Source: Kitasatospora terrestris (GTDB lineage: Bacteria > Actinomycetota > Actinomycetes > Streptomycetales > Streptomycetaceae). Taken from it: DNA of 64,000 bases. Made by a program: the position numbers and the translations under genes. Each line of letters opens with the position of its first letter. The stretch's first letter is position 1. Of this stretch, positions 33,331 to 41,981 are shown one piece after another. The DNA lies in NCBI RefSeq assembly GCF_039542905.1, contig NZ_BAABIS010000001.1, forward strand, positions 6,200,001 to 6,264,000, in the 5' to 3' direction. The notes below the pieces were generated by a model. That model was not told the origin of the DNA. It saw only the letters and a program-made list of their open reading frames with translations, and searched no databases.

Positions 33331-34725
33331 TCAGGGGCGGGTCATCCGCAGGACGTCCAGGGCCTCGTCGAGCTGCCGCTCGGTGAGCAGCCCGCGCTCC
33401 AGGTAGCCGCGCTCCACCACCACCTGCCGGATGGTCTTGCGCTCGGCGAGCGACTGCTTGGCGACCTTCGCGGCCTCCTCGTAGCCGATGTACCGGTTCA
33501 ACGGGGTCACCACCGAGGGGGAGGACTCCGCGTACTCGCGGGCCCGCTCGGCGTTGGCGGTGATCCCGTCCACCGCCCGGTCGGCCAGCAGCCGGGCGCT
33601 GCTCGCCAGCAGCCGGACCGACTCCAGCAGGTTGCGGGCGATCACCGGCAGCATCACGTTCAGCTCGAAGTTGCCGCTCGCGCCCGCCACCGTGACCGTG
33701 GCGTCGTTGCCGATCACCTGGGCGGCCACCATCAGCACCACCTCGGGCAGCACCGGGTTGACCTTGCCCGGCATGATCGAGGAACCCGGCTGCAGGTCCG
33801 GCAGGTTGATCTCGGCCAGACCGGTGCGCGGGCCGGAGCCCATCCAGCGCAGGTCGTTGGCGATCTTGGTGAACCCGACCGCGACCGTGCGCAGCTGGCC
33901 GCTCAGCTCGACCAGGCCGTCCCGGGCGCCCTGGGCCTCGAAGTGGTCGCGCGCCTCGGTCAGCGGCAGCCCGGTGGCCCGCGCCAGCTCGGCGATCACC
34001 GCGGCCGCGAACCCCGGCGGGGTGTTGATGCCGGTGCCCACCGCCGTTCCGCCGAGCGGAAGTTCGGCCACCCGCGGCAGCGTCGCGGTGAGCCGCTCGA
34101 TCCCGTACCGGACCTGCGCCGCGTACCCGCCGAACTCCTGTCCCAGGGTCACCGGGGTGGCGTCCATCAGGTGCGTGCGGCCGGACTTGACCACCTCCGC
34201 GAACTCCGCTGCCTTGGCCTCCAGCGCCCGCGCCAGGTGCTCCAGCGCCGGGACCAGCTCGCCGGTGACCGCCGCCGTCGCCGCGATGTGGATCGAGGAC
34301 GGGAACACGTCGTTGGACGACTGGCTCGCGTTCACCTGGTCGTTGGGGTGGACCGGACGGCCCAGCCGCTCCCCGGCCAGCGTGGCGATCACCTCGTTGG
34401 CGTTCATGTTGGACGAGGTGCCCGACCCGGTCTGGAACACGTCCACCGGGAACTCCGCGTCCCAGCGGCCCTCCGCCACCTCGGCGGCCGCCGCCGCGAT
34501 CGCCTCCGCCGTCGCCGCGTCCAGCACGCCCAGCTCGGCGTTGACCGTCGCCGCCGCCGCCTTGATCCGCGCCAGCGCCGCGATGTGCGCCCGCTCCAAC
34601 GTGCGGCCCGACACCGGGAAGTTCTCCACCGCCCGCTGCGTCTGCGCCTGCCACTTGGCGCCTGCCGGCACCCGTACCTCACCCATCGAGTCGTGCTCGA
34701 TCCGCCAGCCCGCGTCCTCGCCCAT
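33331..34725 (-). CDS. fumC: Class II fumarate hydratase
   Basis: A 464-aa iron-independent fumarase of the TCA cycle. The superfamily signature GSSIMPGKVNP is present, along with TGSGTSSNMNANEV, SSNDVFPSSIHIA and KSGRTHLMDATP. Length and order match FumC. The start at 34725 (MGEDAG) follows AGGAGGTG on its strand; the longer frame has no ribosome site. It stands alone. Confidence 0.96.
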   Translation of the reverse strand: MGEDAGWRIEHDSMGEVRVPAGAKWQAQTQRAVENFPVSGRTLERAHIAALARIKAAAATVNAELGVLDAATAEAIAAAAAEVAEGRWDAEFPVDVFQTGSGTSSNMNANEVIATLAGERLGRPVHPNDQVNASQSSNDVFPSSIHIAATAAVTGELVPALEHLARALEAKAAEFAEVVKSGRTHLMDATPVTLGQEFGGYAAQVRYGIERLTATLPRVAELPLGGTAVGTGINTPPGFAAAVIAELARATGLPLTEARDHFEAQGARDGLVELSGQLRTVAVGFTKIANDLRWMGSGPRTGLAEINLPDLQPGSSIMPGKVNPVLPEVVLMVAAQVIGNDATVTVAGASGNFELNVMLPVIARNLLESVRLLASSARLLADRAVDGITANAERAREYAESSPSVVTPLNRYIGYEEAAKVAKQSLAERKTIRQVVVERGYLERGLLTERQLDEALDVLRMTRP

Positions 34726-34781
34726 GCTGCGACACCTCCTGGACATCAGAGCCTCGCACGGCGTCCCGGCATTCCCCGGTA

Positions 34782-34812
34782 TTGACCTGGAGCGTGCTCC
34801 AGCACCTAGGGT
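34782..34812 (+). promoter_or_regulatory. MerR-type promoter of the aldo/keto reductase
   Basis: A -35 TTGACC (34782-34787) and a -10 TAGGGT (34807-34812) are separated by a 19-nt spacer that holds a 7-2-7 palindrome, CTGGAGC-GT-GCTCCAG (34787-34802). A long spacer with a centred dyad is the hallmark of MerR-family activation. No MerR gene lies nearby. Confidence 0.75.
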
Positions 34813-34851
34813 CGGCCGTCGTACCTGCGACGATCCTGGGGGAGTCCCACC

Positions 34852-35892
34852 ATGCGCTACCGCTACCTCGGCGGCACCGGCATCGAAGTCAGCACGCAGT
34901 GCCTGGGCACCATGATGTTCGGGGCGGTCGGCAACCCCGACCACGAGGACTGCGCCCGGATCGTCCACGCGGCGCTCGACGCGGGCATCAACTTCGTCGA
35001 CACCGCCGACATGTACTCGGCCGGCGAGTCCGAGACCGTGGTCGGCAAGGCGCTGGAGGGCCGCCGCGACGAGGTCGTGCTCGCCACCAAGGTGCACTTC
35101 CCGCTCGGCGAGGGCCGCAACCGCAGCGGCAACTCGCGGAGCTGGATCGTCCGCGCGGTCGAGGACAGCCTGCGCCGGCTGCGCACCGACTGGATCGACC
35201 TCTACCAGGTGCACCGGCCCGACCACCACACCGACGTCGAGGAGACCCTGTCCGTCCTCGGCGACCTGGTCCGGGCGGGCAAGATCCGCGCCTTCGGCTG
35301 CTCCACCTTCCCCGCCGAGCAGATCGTCGACGCCCACCACGTCGCCGAGCGGCGCAACCTGCCGCGCTTCCGCACCGAGCAGCCGCCGTACTCGCTGCTG
35401 GCGCGCGGTGTCGAACGGGACGTGCTGCCCACCGTGCAGCGGCTCGGCATGGGCGCGCTCACCTGGTCGCCGCTGGCCTCCGGCTTCCTCACCGGGCGCT
35501 ACCGCAAGGGTGTGGAGATCGACCTGGGCCGCGGCCGGGCCGCCCTGCACCCCGGCCGCTTCGACCCGGCGCTCGCCACCACCGCCGCCAAGCTGGACGC
35601 CGTCGAGGAACTGGTCGCGCTCGCCGAGCGGATCGGCTGCACGCTGCCCGAGCTGGCCCTGGCCTTCCCGCTCGCCCACCCCGCCGTCACCTCGGTGATC
35701 ATCGGGCCGCGCACCGCCGCCCAGCTCGACGCCGCGCTCAAGGGCGCCGACCTGGTGCTCGACGACGCCGCGCTGGACCGGATCGACGAGATCGTCCCGC
35801 CCGGCACCGACGTCTACCGCCCGGACGGCGCCTGGCGGCCGCCGTCCCTCACCGACCCGGCCCGCCGCCGCCGTCCGCTCGGCGACCGCTAG
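34852..35892 (+). CDS. Aldo/keto reductase
   Basis: A 346-aa NADPH-dependent oxidoreductase with a TIM barrel. The catalytic tetrad is readable as NFVDTADMYSAG (Asp, Tyr), ATKVHF (Lys) and LYQVHRPD (His). The NADP site is in TSVIIGPRT near the C-terminus. It belongs to the general bacterial Tas/YajO-like group. GGGGAG precedes the ATG. A MerR-type promoter suggests induction by a toxic compound or oxidant. Confidence 0.92.
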   Translation: MRYRYLGGTGIEVSTQCLGTMMFGAVGNPDHEDCARIVHAALDAGINFVDTADMYSAGESETVVGKALEGRRDEVVLATKVHFPLGEGRNRSGNSRSWIVRAVEDSLRRLRTDWIDLYQVHRPDHHTDVEETLSVLGDLVRAGKIRAFGCSTFPAEQIVDAHHVAERRNLPRFRTEQPPYSLLARGVERDVLPTVQRLGMGALTWSPLASGFLTGRYRKGVEIDLGRGRAALHPGRFDPALATTAAKLDAVEELVALAERIGCTLPELALAFPLAHPAVTSVIIGPRTAAQLDAALKGADLVLDDAALDRIDEIVPPGTDVYRPDGAWRPPSLTDPARRRRPLGDR

Positions 35893-35944
35893 GCGCACCG
35901 ACCGCCGGAGCCTGTCCGCCGGGCCTGCGGCGGGCCGCCGACCG

Positions 35945-35973
35945 GCGGGGGAGCGCCCCCGCTGATCAGCGGG
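35945..35973. repeat. Hairpin plus 16-bp palindrome between AKR and secreted protein
   Basis: A 7-bp GC stem, GCGGGGG...CCCCCGC (35945-35962), overlaps a perfect 16-bp palindrome, CCCGCTGATCAGCGGG (35958-35973). The first may end the aldo/keto reductase transcript; the second may be an operator for the downstream secreted-protein gene. Confidence 0.45.
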
Positions 35974-36118
35974 AATTGTGGGCCGGAAGGCCGTGTCCGG
36001 CACCAGATGTGACGAAGTGTCCGAATCGCCGACTGCTACGTTTTCGCAGGTCGCGCGGCCACCATCGACGACCCCCGTCCGGGGGCTGGTCCGCCGCGCC
36101 CATGGGGGATTTGACGTC

Positions 36119-36952
36119 ATGTCGACACGTAGCACCACCCTGCCCCGCCGCCTGGCCGCAGCGGCCGCCGTCGCCCTGAGCGCGGCGGCGCTGCTGCCCG
36201 CGGCGAGCGCCCACGCGGCGCCCACCGGGCCGGTCGTCCCGCCGCCCAGCGACACCATCACCGTCACCCAGCCGGTCGGCGACGGCACCACCGCGACGCT
36301 GACCATCGTCCTCGACAAGCTCGAGGGGCCGGCGGACACCGAGGGCGCGAACGGCAGCGCCGCCACCCAGGCCGAGATCGCCAAGCTGACCAAGCTGATC
36401 GTCCCGGCCGCCGGCGACGCGGCCGGCCTGACGGCGGAGGAGCGGGCCCTGCTGGAGGCCGACGTGGTCTCGCCGGAGGCGCCCGCCGAGGCCGCCACGG
36501 GTGCCGGCAAGGGCCCCGCGCAGGTCGCCCCGGACGGCAAGGAGATCGGCCCCGGCGTGATCGACCCGGGCCGCCCGGGCGGCAGCCGCGCCGTGCTGAA
36601 GTGCCGCGACAACCGGTCCTGGACCGACCCGCGCGGCACCTTCTACGCCCGCCACAACTGCCCCTACAACAACATCAACTGGGGCTACAAGATCTCCCCG
36701 GCGGTGCAGGCGATCATCACCACCAGCGTCAACGAGCAGGGCCTGCGGTGGTGGAAGAACGGCCACAGCCAGCCGGCCAACAGCCACCACGTGGTGGTGA
36801 AGAGCTACCTCTTCCACGGCACCATCGGCAAGGTGGCCTCCTGGGACGCGATCGACTACCAGGACTACATGACCTTCGGCGTCCAGGTGGGCGGCCGTCC
36901 CGGCCGGGGCACGCTGGCATTCGCCGGCGGCCTGGTGCCGGTCCGCGGCTGA
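36119..36952 (+). CDS. Secreted hypothetical protein
   Basis: A 277-aa exported protein. The signal peptide has a basic start, a hydrophobic core and an AHA-A type cleavage site near residue 35. A linker rich in Ala, Glu and Gly follows. The C-terminal part has KCRDNRSWTDPRGTFYARHNC, in two blocks, with cysteines near 162 and 181 likely forming a disulfide. I do not recognise the family. The ATG at 36119 has GGGGGA about 10 nt upstream. Confidence 0.72.
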   Translation: MSTRSTTLPRRLAAAAAVALSAAALLPAASAHAAPTGPVVPPPSDTITVTQPVGDGTTATLTIVLDKLEGPADTEGANGSAATQAEIAKLTKLIVPAAGDAAGLTAEERALLEADVVSPEAPAEAATGAGKGPAQVAPDGKEIGPGVIDPGRPGGSRAVLKCRDNRSWTDPRGTFYARHNCPYNNINWGYKISPAVQAIITTSVNEQGLRWWKNGHSQPANSHHVVVKSYLFHGTIGKVASWDAIDYQDYMTFGVQVGGRPGRGTLAFAGGLVPVRG

Positions 36953-36966
36953 CGGACAATCGGCGG

Positions 36967-37425
36967 ATGGACGACGTGCAGCAGGTGTCCGACCGGGCCG
37001 GGGCGGTCCTCGCGGACCTCGGGCCGGTCGGCCGCTGCCGGGTGGAGGTCGTGGAGGTGCCGGCCGGGGCGGACCTGCCGGAGCCCGGGCCGCCGGGGGG
37101 CGGGCCGTACGGGTCGGTGCTGGAGTTCGGCCCGGCCGACGGGCCCGCGCCGCTGCCCGGCCTCCACGTGCGGGTGTCCGCCGGGGCGGACCGGACCTCC
37201 GTCCACCTGCCGTTCGGCCTCCCGCCCGCCGAGGCCCTGTGCCTGCTCGCCGACCGGCTCCAGGACTGGGCGGTCGAACTCACCCACGGCAGCCCCCTGC
37301 CGCCCTGCCCCGGCCACCCGCACCCGCTGAGCGCCACCGTCCTCGACGGCGCCGCCGTCTGGACCTGCCCCCGCCGCCCGGACCACCCCGTCGCCCCGAT
37401 CGCCGGGACGCCACCGGCAGAATGA
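36967..37425 (+). CDS. Hypothetical protein with a Cys/His C-terminal motif
   Basis: A 152-aa protein with no known domain. The C-terminal part reads CPGHPHPLSATV then VWTCPRRPDHP, a Cys/His pattern that could bind zinc. A GACAAT -10-like hexamer (36955-36960) lies 6 nt before the ATG, predicting a leaderless mRNA. The stop overlaps the next gene's ATG as ATGA. Confidence 0.7.
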   Translation: MDDVQQVSDRAGAVLADLGPVGRCRVEVVEVPAGADLPEPGPPGGGPYGSVLEFGPADGPAPLPGLHVRVSAGADRTSVHLPFGLPPAEALCLLADRLQDWAVELTHGSPLPPCPGHPHPLSATVLDGAAVWTCPRRPDHPVAPIAGTPPAE

Positions 37426-37997
37426 CGTCCATGGACGAGAACACCGGCCCGGCGGCGGCCGGGGCCAGGCCGGCCCTGACGGCCGGGCTCACCCGGGCCG
37501 AACTGCTGCGCTGGTACTGGACGCTGGAGGAGCTCACCGGGCTCGCCCGGGTGATGGGCGTGCCGCGCGGCGGCGGCAAGTCGGCGCTCACCGCGCGGCT
37601 GGCCGCGGCGCTGGACGGTCGGCCGCTGCCGGCCGCCCCGGCGCGCCGCCGTCCGGCCGGCGCGCAGCTCGCCGGGCCGGTCGACGGGGCGAGCGTGATC
37701 CCGGCCGGGCAGCGGTGCAGCCAGGTGCTGCGCGGCTACTTCCTCGCCGAGATCGGTCCGGGCTTCCACTTCGACGCCGCCATGCGGGAGTTCATCGCCC
37801 GGAGCCCGGGTCGGACGCTGGCCGACGCGGTCGCCCACTGGCACGCCACCCGCGTCGGGGCGGCCGGCCCGCGGGAGATCGGCGAGCAGTTCGAGTTCAA
37901 CCGCTTCACCGCCGCCTGGCACCGGGACAACCCCGAGGGCGGCCGCGCCGAGGCCCGCGCGGCCTGGTTCGCCCACCGCGCGCTGCCCAGGGCCTGA
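37422..37997 (+). CDS. SAP/DUF6434-type protein
   Basis: A 191-aa protein. The N-terminal half has a SAP-like helix-turn-helix (LLRWYWTLEELTGLARVMG and GGGKSALTARLAAAL), often DNA-binding. The C-terminal half (VIPAGQRCSQVLRGYF to FNRFTAAWHRDNP) matches the DUF6434 layout as I recall it. The ATG overlaps the upstream stop as ATGA, so the two are coupled. Function is unknown; a nucleic acid role is plausible. Confidence 0.75.
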   Translation: MTSMDENTGPAAAGARPALTAGLTRAELLRWYWTLEELTGLARVMGVPRGGGKSALTARLAAALDGRPLPAAPARRRPAGAQLAGPVDGASVIPAGQRCSQVLRGYFLAEIGPGFHFDAAMREFIARSPGRTLADAVAHWHATRVGAAGPREIGEQFEFNRFTAAWHRDNPEGGRAEARAAWFAHRALPRA

Positions 37998-38021
37998 GCG
38001 GGGCCGGCCGGCCGCCGGGGG

Positions 38022-38882
38022 TCAGCCCAGCTTCGCCGCGGTGCGGGGGGCCGGCGCCGCGTGCAGGGCGGGCTGGACCAGGACCGGGTCCTCGGCGCGG
38101 GCTGCCGCCAGCGCGGCCGGGTCGAGGCGGACGGTGAGCAGCTCCGGGTCGTCCGCGGAGGCCTCCGCGAGGAGCCGGCCGTCCGGGCCCCAGACGGCGC
38201 TGGCGCCGCAGCCGGTGTACGGGCCGGCCGGGCCGATGTGGTTGGCGAGCGCCACGTACAGGGTGTTGTCGAGGGCCCGCGCCGGGAAGACCGTGGCCCG
38301 CTGGTGCCGGCCGCCGCCGGTGCCGAACAGGGCGCCGACCAGGTAGGCGTGCGCGCCGTCCAGTGCGGCGGCCCGGGCGTGCTCGGGGAAGCCGGAGTCC
38401 CAGCAGACGCCGAGGCCGAGCCGCCAGCCGTCCAGGTCCAGGGTGCAGCCCGCGTCGCCGCCGCTGAAGCCGGCGGCGCGCTCGTTCGGGGTGGCGAACT
38501 GCTTGCGGTACACGGCCGCGACCCGGCCGGCCCGGTCGACGGCGAGCGCGGCGATGTGCAGTGCGCCGGTGACGGCGTCGCGGACCGGCGCGCCGAGCAC
38601 CGCGGCGGTGCCGGTCGCCGCGCAGGCCCGCAGCAGCGGCTCCAGCCGCGGATCGTCCGGGGAGACGGTGCAGCGGGCGGGGTCCGCCGCGATGCCGGGC
38701 AGCTGGTACCCGGAGACGAAGAGCTCGGGGAGCAGCAGCAGCCCGGCGCCCCGCTCGGCGGCGCGGTGCACCAGGTCGGCGGCGGTGGTCACGTTGGCGG
38801 GGATGTCCAGCGGCTTGCAGGGGGCCTGGCCGACGGCGATCACCAGGGGGTGGGTGGGCAGATCGTGTATAGGAGTGCTCAC
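38022..38882 (-). CDS. Carbon-nitrogen hydrolase (nitrilase superfamily)
   Basis: A 286-aa nitrilase-superfamily hydrolase. The Glu-Lys-Cys catalytic triad is visible in LLLPELFVSGY, VYRKQFATP and LGVCWDSGFPE. Members cut amides or nitriles; the substrate is unknown. I start it at the GTG at 38882, just after a promoter on the same strand, so it is likely leaderless. A TTG 9 nt earlier is also in frame. Confidence 0.88.
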   Translation of the reverse strand: MSTPIHDLPTHPLVIAVGQAPCKPLDIPANVTTAADLVHRAAERGAGLLLLPELFVSGYQLPGIAADPARCTVSPDDPRLEPLLRACAATGTAAVLGAPVRDAVTGALHIAALAVDRAGRVAAVYRKQFATPNERAAGFSGGDAGCTLDLDGWRLGLGVCWDSGFPEHARAAALDGAHAYLVGALFGTGGGRHQRATVFPARALDNTLYVALANHIGPAGPYTGCGASAVWGPDGRLLAEASADDPELLTVRLDPAALAAARAEDPVLVQPALHAAPAPRTAAKLG

Positions 38883-38891
38883 GGGGGTCAA

Positions 38892-38919
38892 TCATTACCG
38901 ATCGGGCGGTCGGGCTCAA
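38892..38919 (-). promoter_or_regulatory. Nitrilase gene promoter
   Basis: On the minus strand a -35 TTGAGC (complement of 38914-38919), a 16-nt spacer and a -10 TAATGA (complement of 38892-38897) place the start point within a few bases of the GTG at 38882. The leader is too short for a ribosome site. Confidence 0.6.
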
Positions 38920-39002
38920 CCCCGGACCGGCCGCGGTCCGGCCCCGGCGCGTCCTGGCGTGGCGGCGGCCCGCCCGGCGGGGCCGGGTGCAGCATGGACG
39001 GC

Positions 39003-39329
39003 ATGACCGACGACGCACCCGACCCGGTGGCCCGCTACCGGGAGATCGCCGAGGAACTGGCCCCGCGCGGAGTCACCCGTTCGCGGATGTTCGGGATGCC
39101 CTGCCTCAAGGACCCTGCGGGCAAGGCCTTCGCCGGGCTGCGCCGGGACGAACTGGTCTGCCGGCTCGGCCGCGACAGCCAGGCCCTCGCCGAGGCGCTG
39201 CACCTGCCCGGCGCGCACCTCTTCGAGCCGATGGGCGGCCGCCCGATGAAGGACTGGGTCTGTCTGCCGTCCACCACCCTCGGCCACTGGGACAACTTCG
39301 CCGAGGCCGCCCTCGGCGCCGAGCGCTGA
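39003..39329 (+). CDS. TfoX N-terminal domain-like protein
   Basis: A 108-aa protein of the TfoX_N/YjhX-like fold. RSRMFGMPCLKDPAGKAFAG and LFEPMGGRPMKDWVCLP are typical blocks. In competent bacteria TfoX regulates competence, but actinobacterial members are stand-alone and uncharacterised. The start may be the ATG at 39003 or the one at 38994; neither has a strong ribosome site. Confidence 0.75.
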   Translation: MTDDAPDPVARYREIAEELAPRGVTRSRMFGMPCLKDPAGKAFAGLRRDELVCRLGRDSQALAEALHLPGAHLFEPMGGRPMKDWVCLPSTTLGHWDNFAEAALGAER

Positions 39330-39374
39330 GGGCTGTCGTCCGGATCACCCGGTGTCCTGTACCGGTCGGTAGCC

Positions 39375-39399
39375 CGGCGCGGCATACTTCGGCGCGGCA
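39375..39399 (+). repeat. Direct repeat upstream of the acyl-CoA dehydrogenase
   Basis: Two copies of CGGCGCGGCA (39375-39384 and 39390-39399) are spaced 15 nt apart, 31 nt before the start codon. They may be a regulator site; a -10-like CATACT lies between them. Confidence 0.3.
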
Positions 39400-39429
39400 C
39401 CACCACGCCGAACCCTCCGAGGAGCCCGC

Positions 39430-40611
39430 ATGGCCACCACCCCCGCCCGCCTCGATCCGGCCGACCTGCTCGCCGTCGGCGACCTGCTGACCGACGAGGA
39501 GCGGCTGATCCGCGATACGGTCCGCCGGTTCACCGAGGACCGGATCCGCCCGCAGCTGGCCGACTGGTTCGAGCGCGGCGTCTTCCCGGCCCGCGAACTC
39601 GCCCCCGAACTCGGCGCGTTGGGCGTCCTCGGCATGCACCTCGACGGCTACGGCTGCACCGGCTCCAGCGCCGTCGAGTACGGCGTCGCCTGCATGGAGC
39701 TGGAGGCCGCCGACTCCGGACTGCGCAGCTTCGTCTCCGTCCAGGGCTCGCTCGCCATGCGCTCCATCCACGCCTTCGGCAGCGAGGAGCAGAAGCAGCA
39801 GTGGCTGCCCGACCTGGCCGCCGGCCGGGCGATCGGCTGCTTCGGCCTGACCGAGCCCGACTTCGGCTCCGACCCGGCCAACATGCGCACCCGGGCCCGG
39901 AAGAAGGGCGAGGACTGGGTGCTCAGCGGCACCAAGACGTGGATCACCAACGGCTCGGTGTCGGACGTCGCCGTGGTCTGGGCGCAGACCGACGAGGGCG
40001 TGCGCGGCTTCGTGGTGCCCGCCGGGGCCAAGGGCTTCACCGCCACCGACGTGCACGGCAAGCTCTCGCTGCGGGCCTCGGTGACCAGCGAGCTCTCCTT
40101 CGACGAGGTGCTGCTGCCGGCCGACGCCGTGCTGCCGGGCGTCCGCGGGCTGAAGGGCCCGCTCTCCTCGCTCAACGAGGCCCGCTACGGCATCCTCTGG
40201 GGCACCGTCGGCGCGGCCCGCGACTGCTACACGGCGGCCCTGGACTACGCGAAGACCCGGATCCAGTTCGACCGGCCGATCGCCGGCTTCCAGCTCACCC
40301 AGCAGAAGCTGGTCGAGATGATGCTGGAGGTCGAGAAGGCGTACCTGGTCGCCCTGCGGATCGGCCGGCTCAAGGACGAGGGGAACAGCCTCCCCGCGCA
40401 CATCAGCTTCGGCAAGCTCAACAACGTCCGCGCCGCCCTGGAGATCGCCCGTTCGGCCCGCACCGTCCTCGGCGCCAACGGCATCACCACCCAGTACCCG
40501 GTGCTGCGCCACGCCAACAACCTGGAGTCGGTCCTCACCTACGAGGGCACCTCCGAGATCCACACCCTGGTCCTCGGCGAGGCCATCACCGGCGAGGCCG
40601 CGTACCGCTGA
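39430..40611 (+). CDS. gcdH: Acyl-CoA dehydrogenase, glutaryl-CoA dehydrogenase-like
   Basis: A 393-aa FAD enzyme. IGCFGLTEPDFGSDPANM and the C-terminal TYEGTSEIHTLVLGE, whose Glu is the catalytic base, match glutaryl-CoA dehydrogenase, as does the SLRASVTSELSFDEV block. It would oxidise and decarboxylate glutaryl-CoA from lysine or tryptophan breakdown. GAGGAG precedes the ATG. No CoA-transferase gene is adjacent, so another short acyl-CoA cannot be excluded. Confidence 0.85.
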   Translation: MATTPARLDPADLLAVGDLLTDEERLIRDTVRRFTEDRIRPQLADWFERGVFPARELAPELGALGVLGMHLDGYGCTGSSAVEYGVACMELEAADSGLRSFVSVQGSLAMRSIHAFGSEEQKQQWLPDLAAGRAIGCFGLTEPDFGSDPANMRTRARKKGEDWVLSGTKTWITNGSVSDVAVVWAQTDEGVRGFVVPAGAKGFTATDVHGKLSLRASVTSELSFDEVLLPADAVLPGVRGLKGPLSSLNEARYGILWGTVGAARDCYTAALDYAKTRIQFDRPIAGFQLTQQKLVEMMLEVEKAYLVALRIGRLKDEGNSLPAHISFGKLNNVRAALEIARSARTVLGANGITTQYPVLRHANNLESVLTYEGTSEIHTLVLGEAITGEAAYR

Positions 40612-40706
40612 CCGGCGGTACGGCGTTCCGCCGGTCGGGACCCGGGTTTCGCGGAGGGGGCACGGTGCGATAGGACGGGCGCATACCCACCACCGTGAGG
40701 AGCCCC

Positions 40707-41981
40707 ATGACAGGCCCGACCGTCGACGCCGGCGGCGACCAGTCCACCGTGACCGAGCCGATACCCGCCACCGACCGGGCACCGGGCGCGGCCACCGTGG
40801 CCGTGCTCGGCGCCCTGGTCGCCCTCGGCCCGCTGACCACCGACCTCTACCTGCCCGCACTGCCCGGCCTCACCGCCGACCTGCACTCCACCGCGCCCGC
40901 CGCCCAGCTCACCCTGACCGGGTCGCTGCTCGGCCTCGCGCTCGGCCAGCTGCTGTTCGGCCCGCTCAGCGACCGGCTCGGCCGCCGCCGCCCGCTGCTG
41001 GTCGGCATGGCGGTCTACACCCTCGCCACCGTGGTCTGCGCGCTCGCCGACTCGATGGCCGTCCTGGTCGTCGGCCGCGCCCTGCAGGGCGCGGCGGGCG
41101 CCGCCGGACTGGTGATCTCCCGCGCCATCGTCCGGGACCGGCTGGAGGGCGTGGCGATGATCCGCTTCCTCGCCTCGATGGGCCTGATCTCCGGCCTCGC
41201 CCCGATCCTCGCGCCGGTGGTCGGCGCCCAGCTGCTGCACGTCACCGACTGGCGCGGCACCTTCGCGGTGCTGGCGGTGCTCGGCGCGCTGCTCACCGCG
41301 GGCGCGGCCCTGTGGCTGCGGGAGACCCTGCCGGCCGAGAAGCGGCACGGCGACGGTCTGTCCACGACCGTCCGGGCGATCGGCGGGCTGCTGCGCGACC
41401 GGCCGTTCCTCGGCTACGTGCTGACCTCCACCTTCGCCTTCGGCGCGCTGTTCGCGTACGTGGGCGGGTCGTCGGTGGTGCTGCAGACGGTGTACGGGGT
41501 CTCGCCGCAGACGTACAGCCTGATCTTCGCGGTCAACTCGATCGCCGTGGTGGGCTTCACCCAGCTGAACGGCCGGGTGCTGGTCCAGCGGTTCAGCTCG
41601 CGGTCGCTGCTGATCGTCGGGCTGGCGGCGGCCGCGCTGGCGGGCGGCGCGGTGGTGCTCTTCACCACGGCGTGGGACGTGGGCCTGGCGGGCGTGTGGC
41701 CGGCGCTGTTCCTGCTGATGGCCAGCATGGGCATCGTGCTGCCGAACTCCAGCGCGCAGGCGCTCACCATGGCGCCGCACGCGGCCGGTTCGGCCTCGGC
41801 GCTGCTGGGCACCGGCACCTTCCTGTGCGGCTCGGTGGTCGCCCCCCTGAGCAGCGCCGGCGGCCACCCCTCGGCCCTCGCCCTCGGCGCGGTCGTCCTC
41901 ACCTGCGCGGTGATCGCCCTGGCCGCCTACCTCGCCCTCTGCCGCCCGCAGCCGGCCGAGACGGCCCGGGCCTCCGTCTAG
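40707..41981 (+). CDS. Bcr/CflA-family MFS drug exporter
   Basis: A 424-aa transporter with twelve hydrophobic segments. The Bcr/CflA marks are GPLTTDLYLPALPGLTADLH (near residues 35-54) and the loop motif GPLSDRLGRRRPLL. Such pumps export bicyclomycin, chloramphenicol or peptides. The ATG at 40707 has GAGGAG about 5 nt upstream. Its stop overlaps the convergent next gene by 4 nt. Confidence 0.9.
   Translation: MTGPTVDAGGDQSTVTEPIPATDRAPGAATVAVLGALVALGPLTTDLYLPALPGLTADLHSTAPAAQLTLTGSLLGLALGQLLFGPLSDRLGRRRPLLVGMAVYTLATVVCALADSMAVLVVGRALQGAAGAAGLVISRAIVRDRLEGVAMIRFLASMGLISGLAPILAPVVGAQLLHVTDWRGTFAVLAVLGALLTAGAALWLRETLPAEKRHGDGLSTTVRAIGGLLRDRPFLGYVLTSTFAFGALFAYVGGSSVVLQTVYGVSPQTYSLIFAVNSIAVVGFTQLNGRVLVQRFSSRSLLIVGLAAAALAGGAVVLFTTAWDVGLAGVWPALFLLMASMGIVLPNSSAQALTMAPHAAGSASALLGTGTFLCGSVVAPLSSAGGHPSALALGAVVLTCAVIALAAYLALCRPQPAETARASV

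Noticed and set aside
33331..36639. A 1102-aa minus-strand frame containing fumarase
   Set aside because: Only the last 464 residues are real FumC, with its own ribosome site. The rest is antisense to the aldo/keto reductase and secreted-protein genes.
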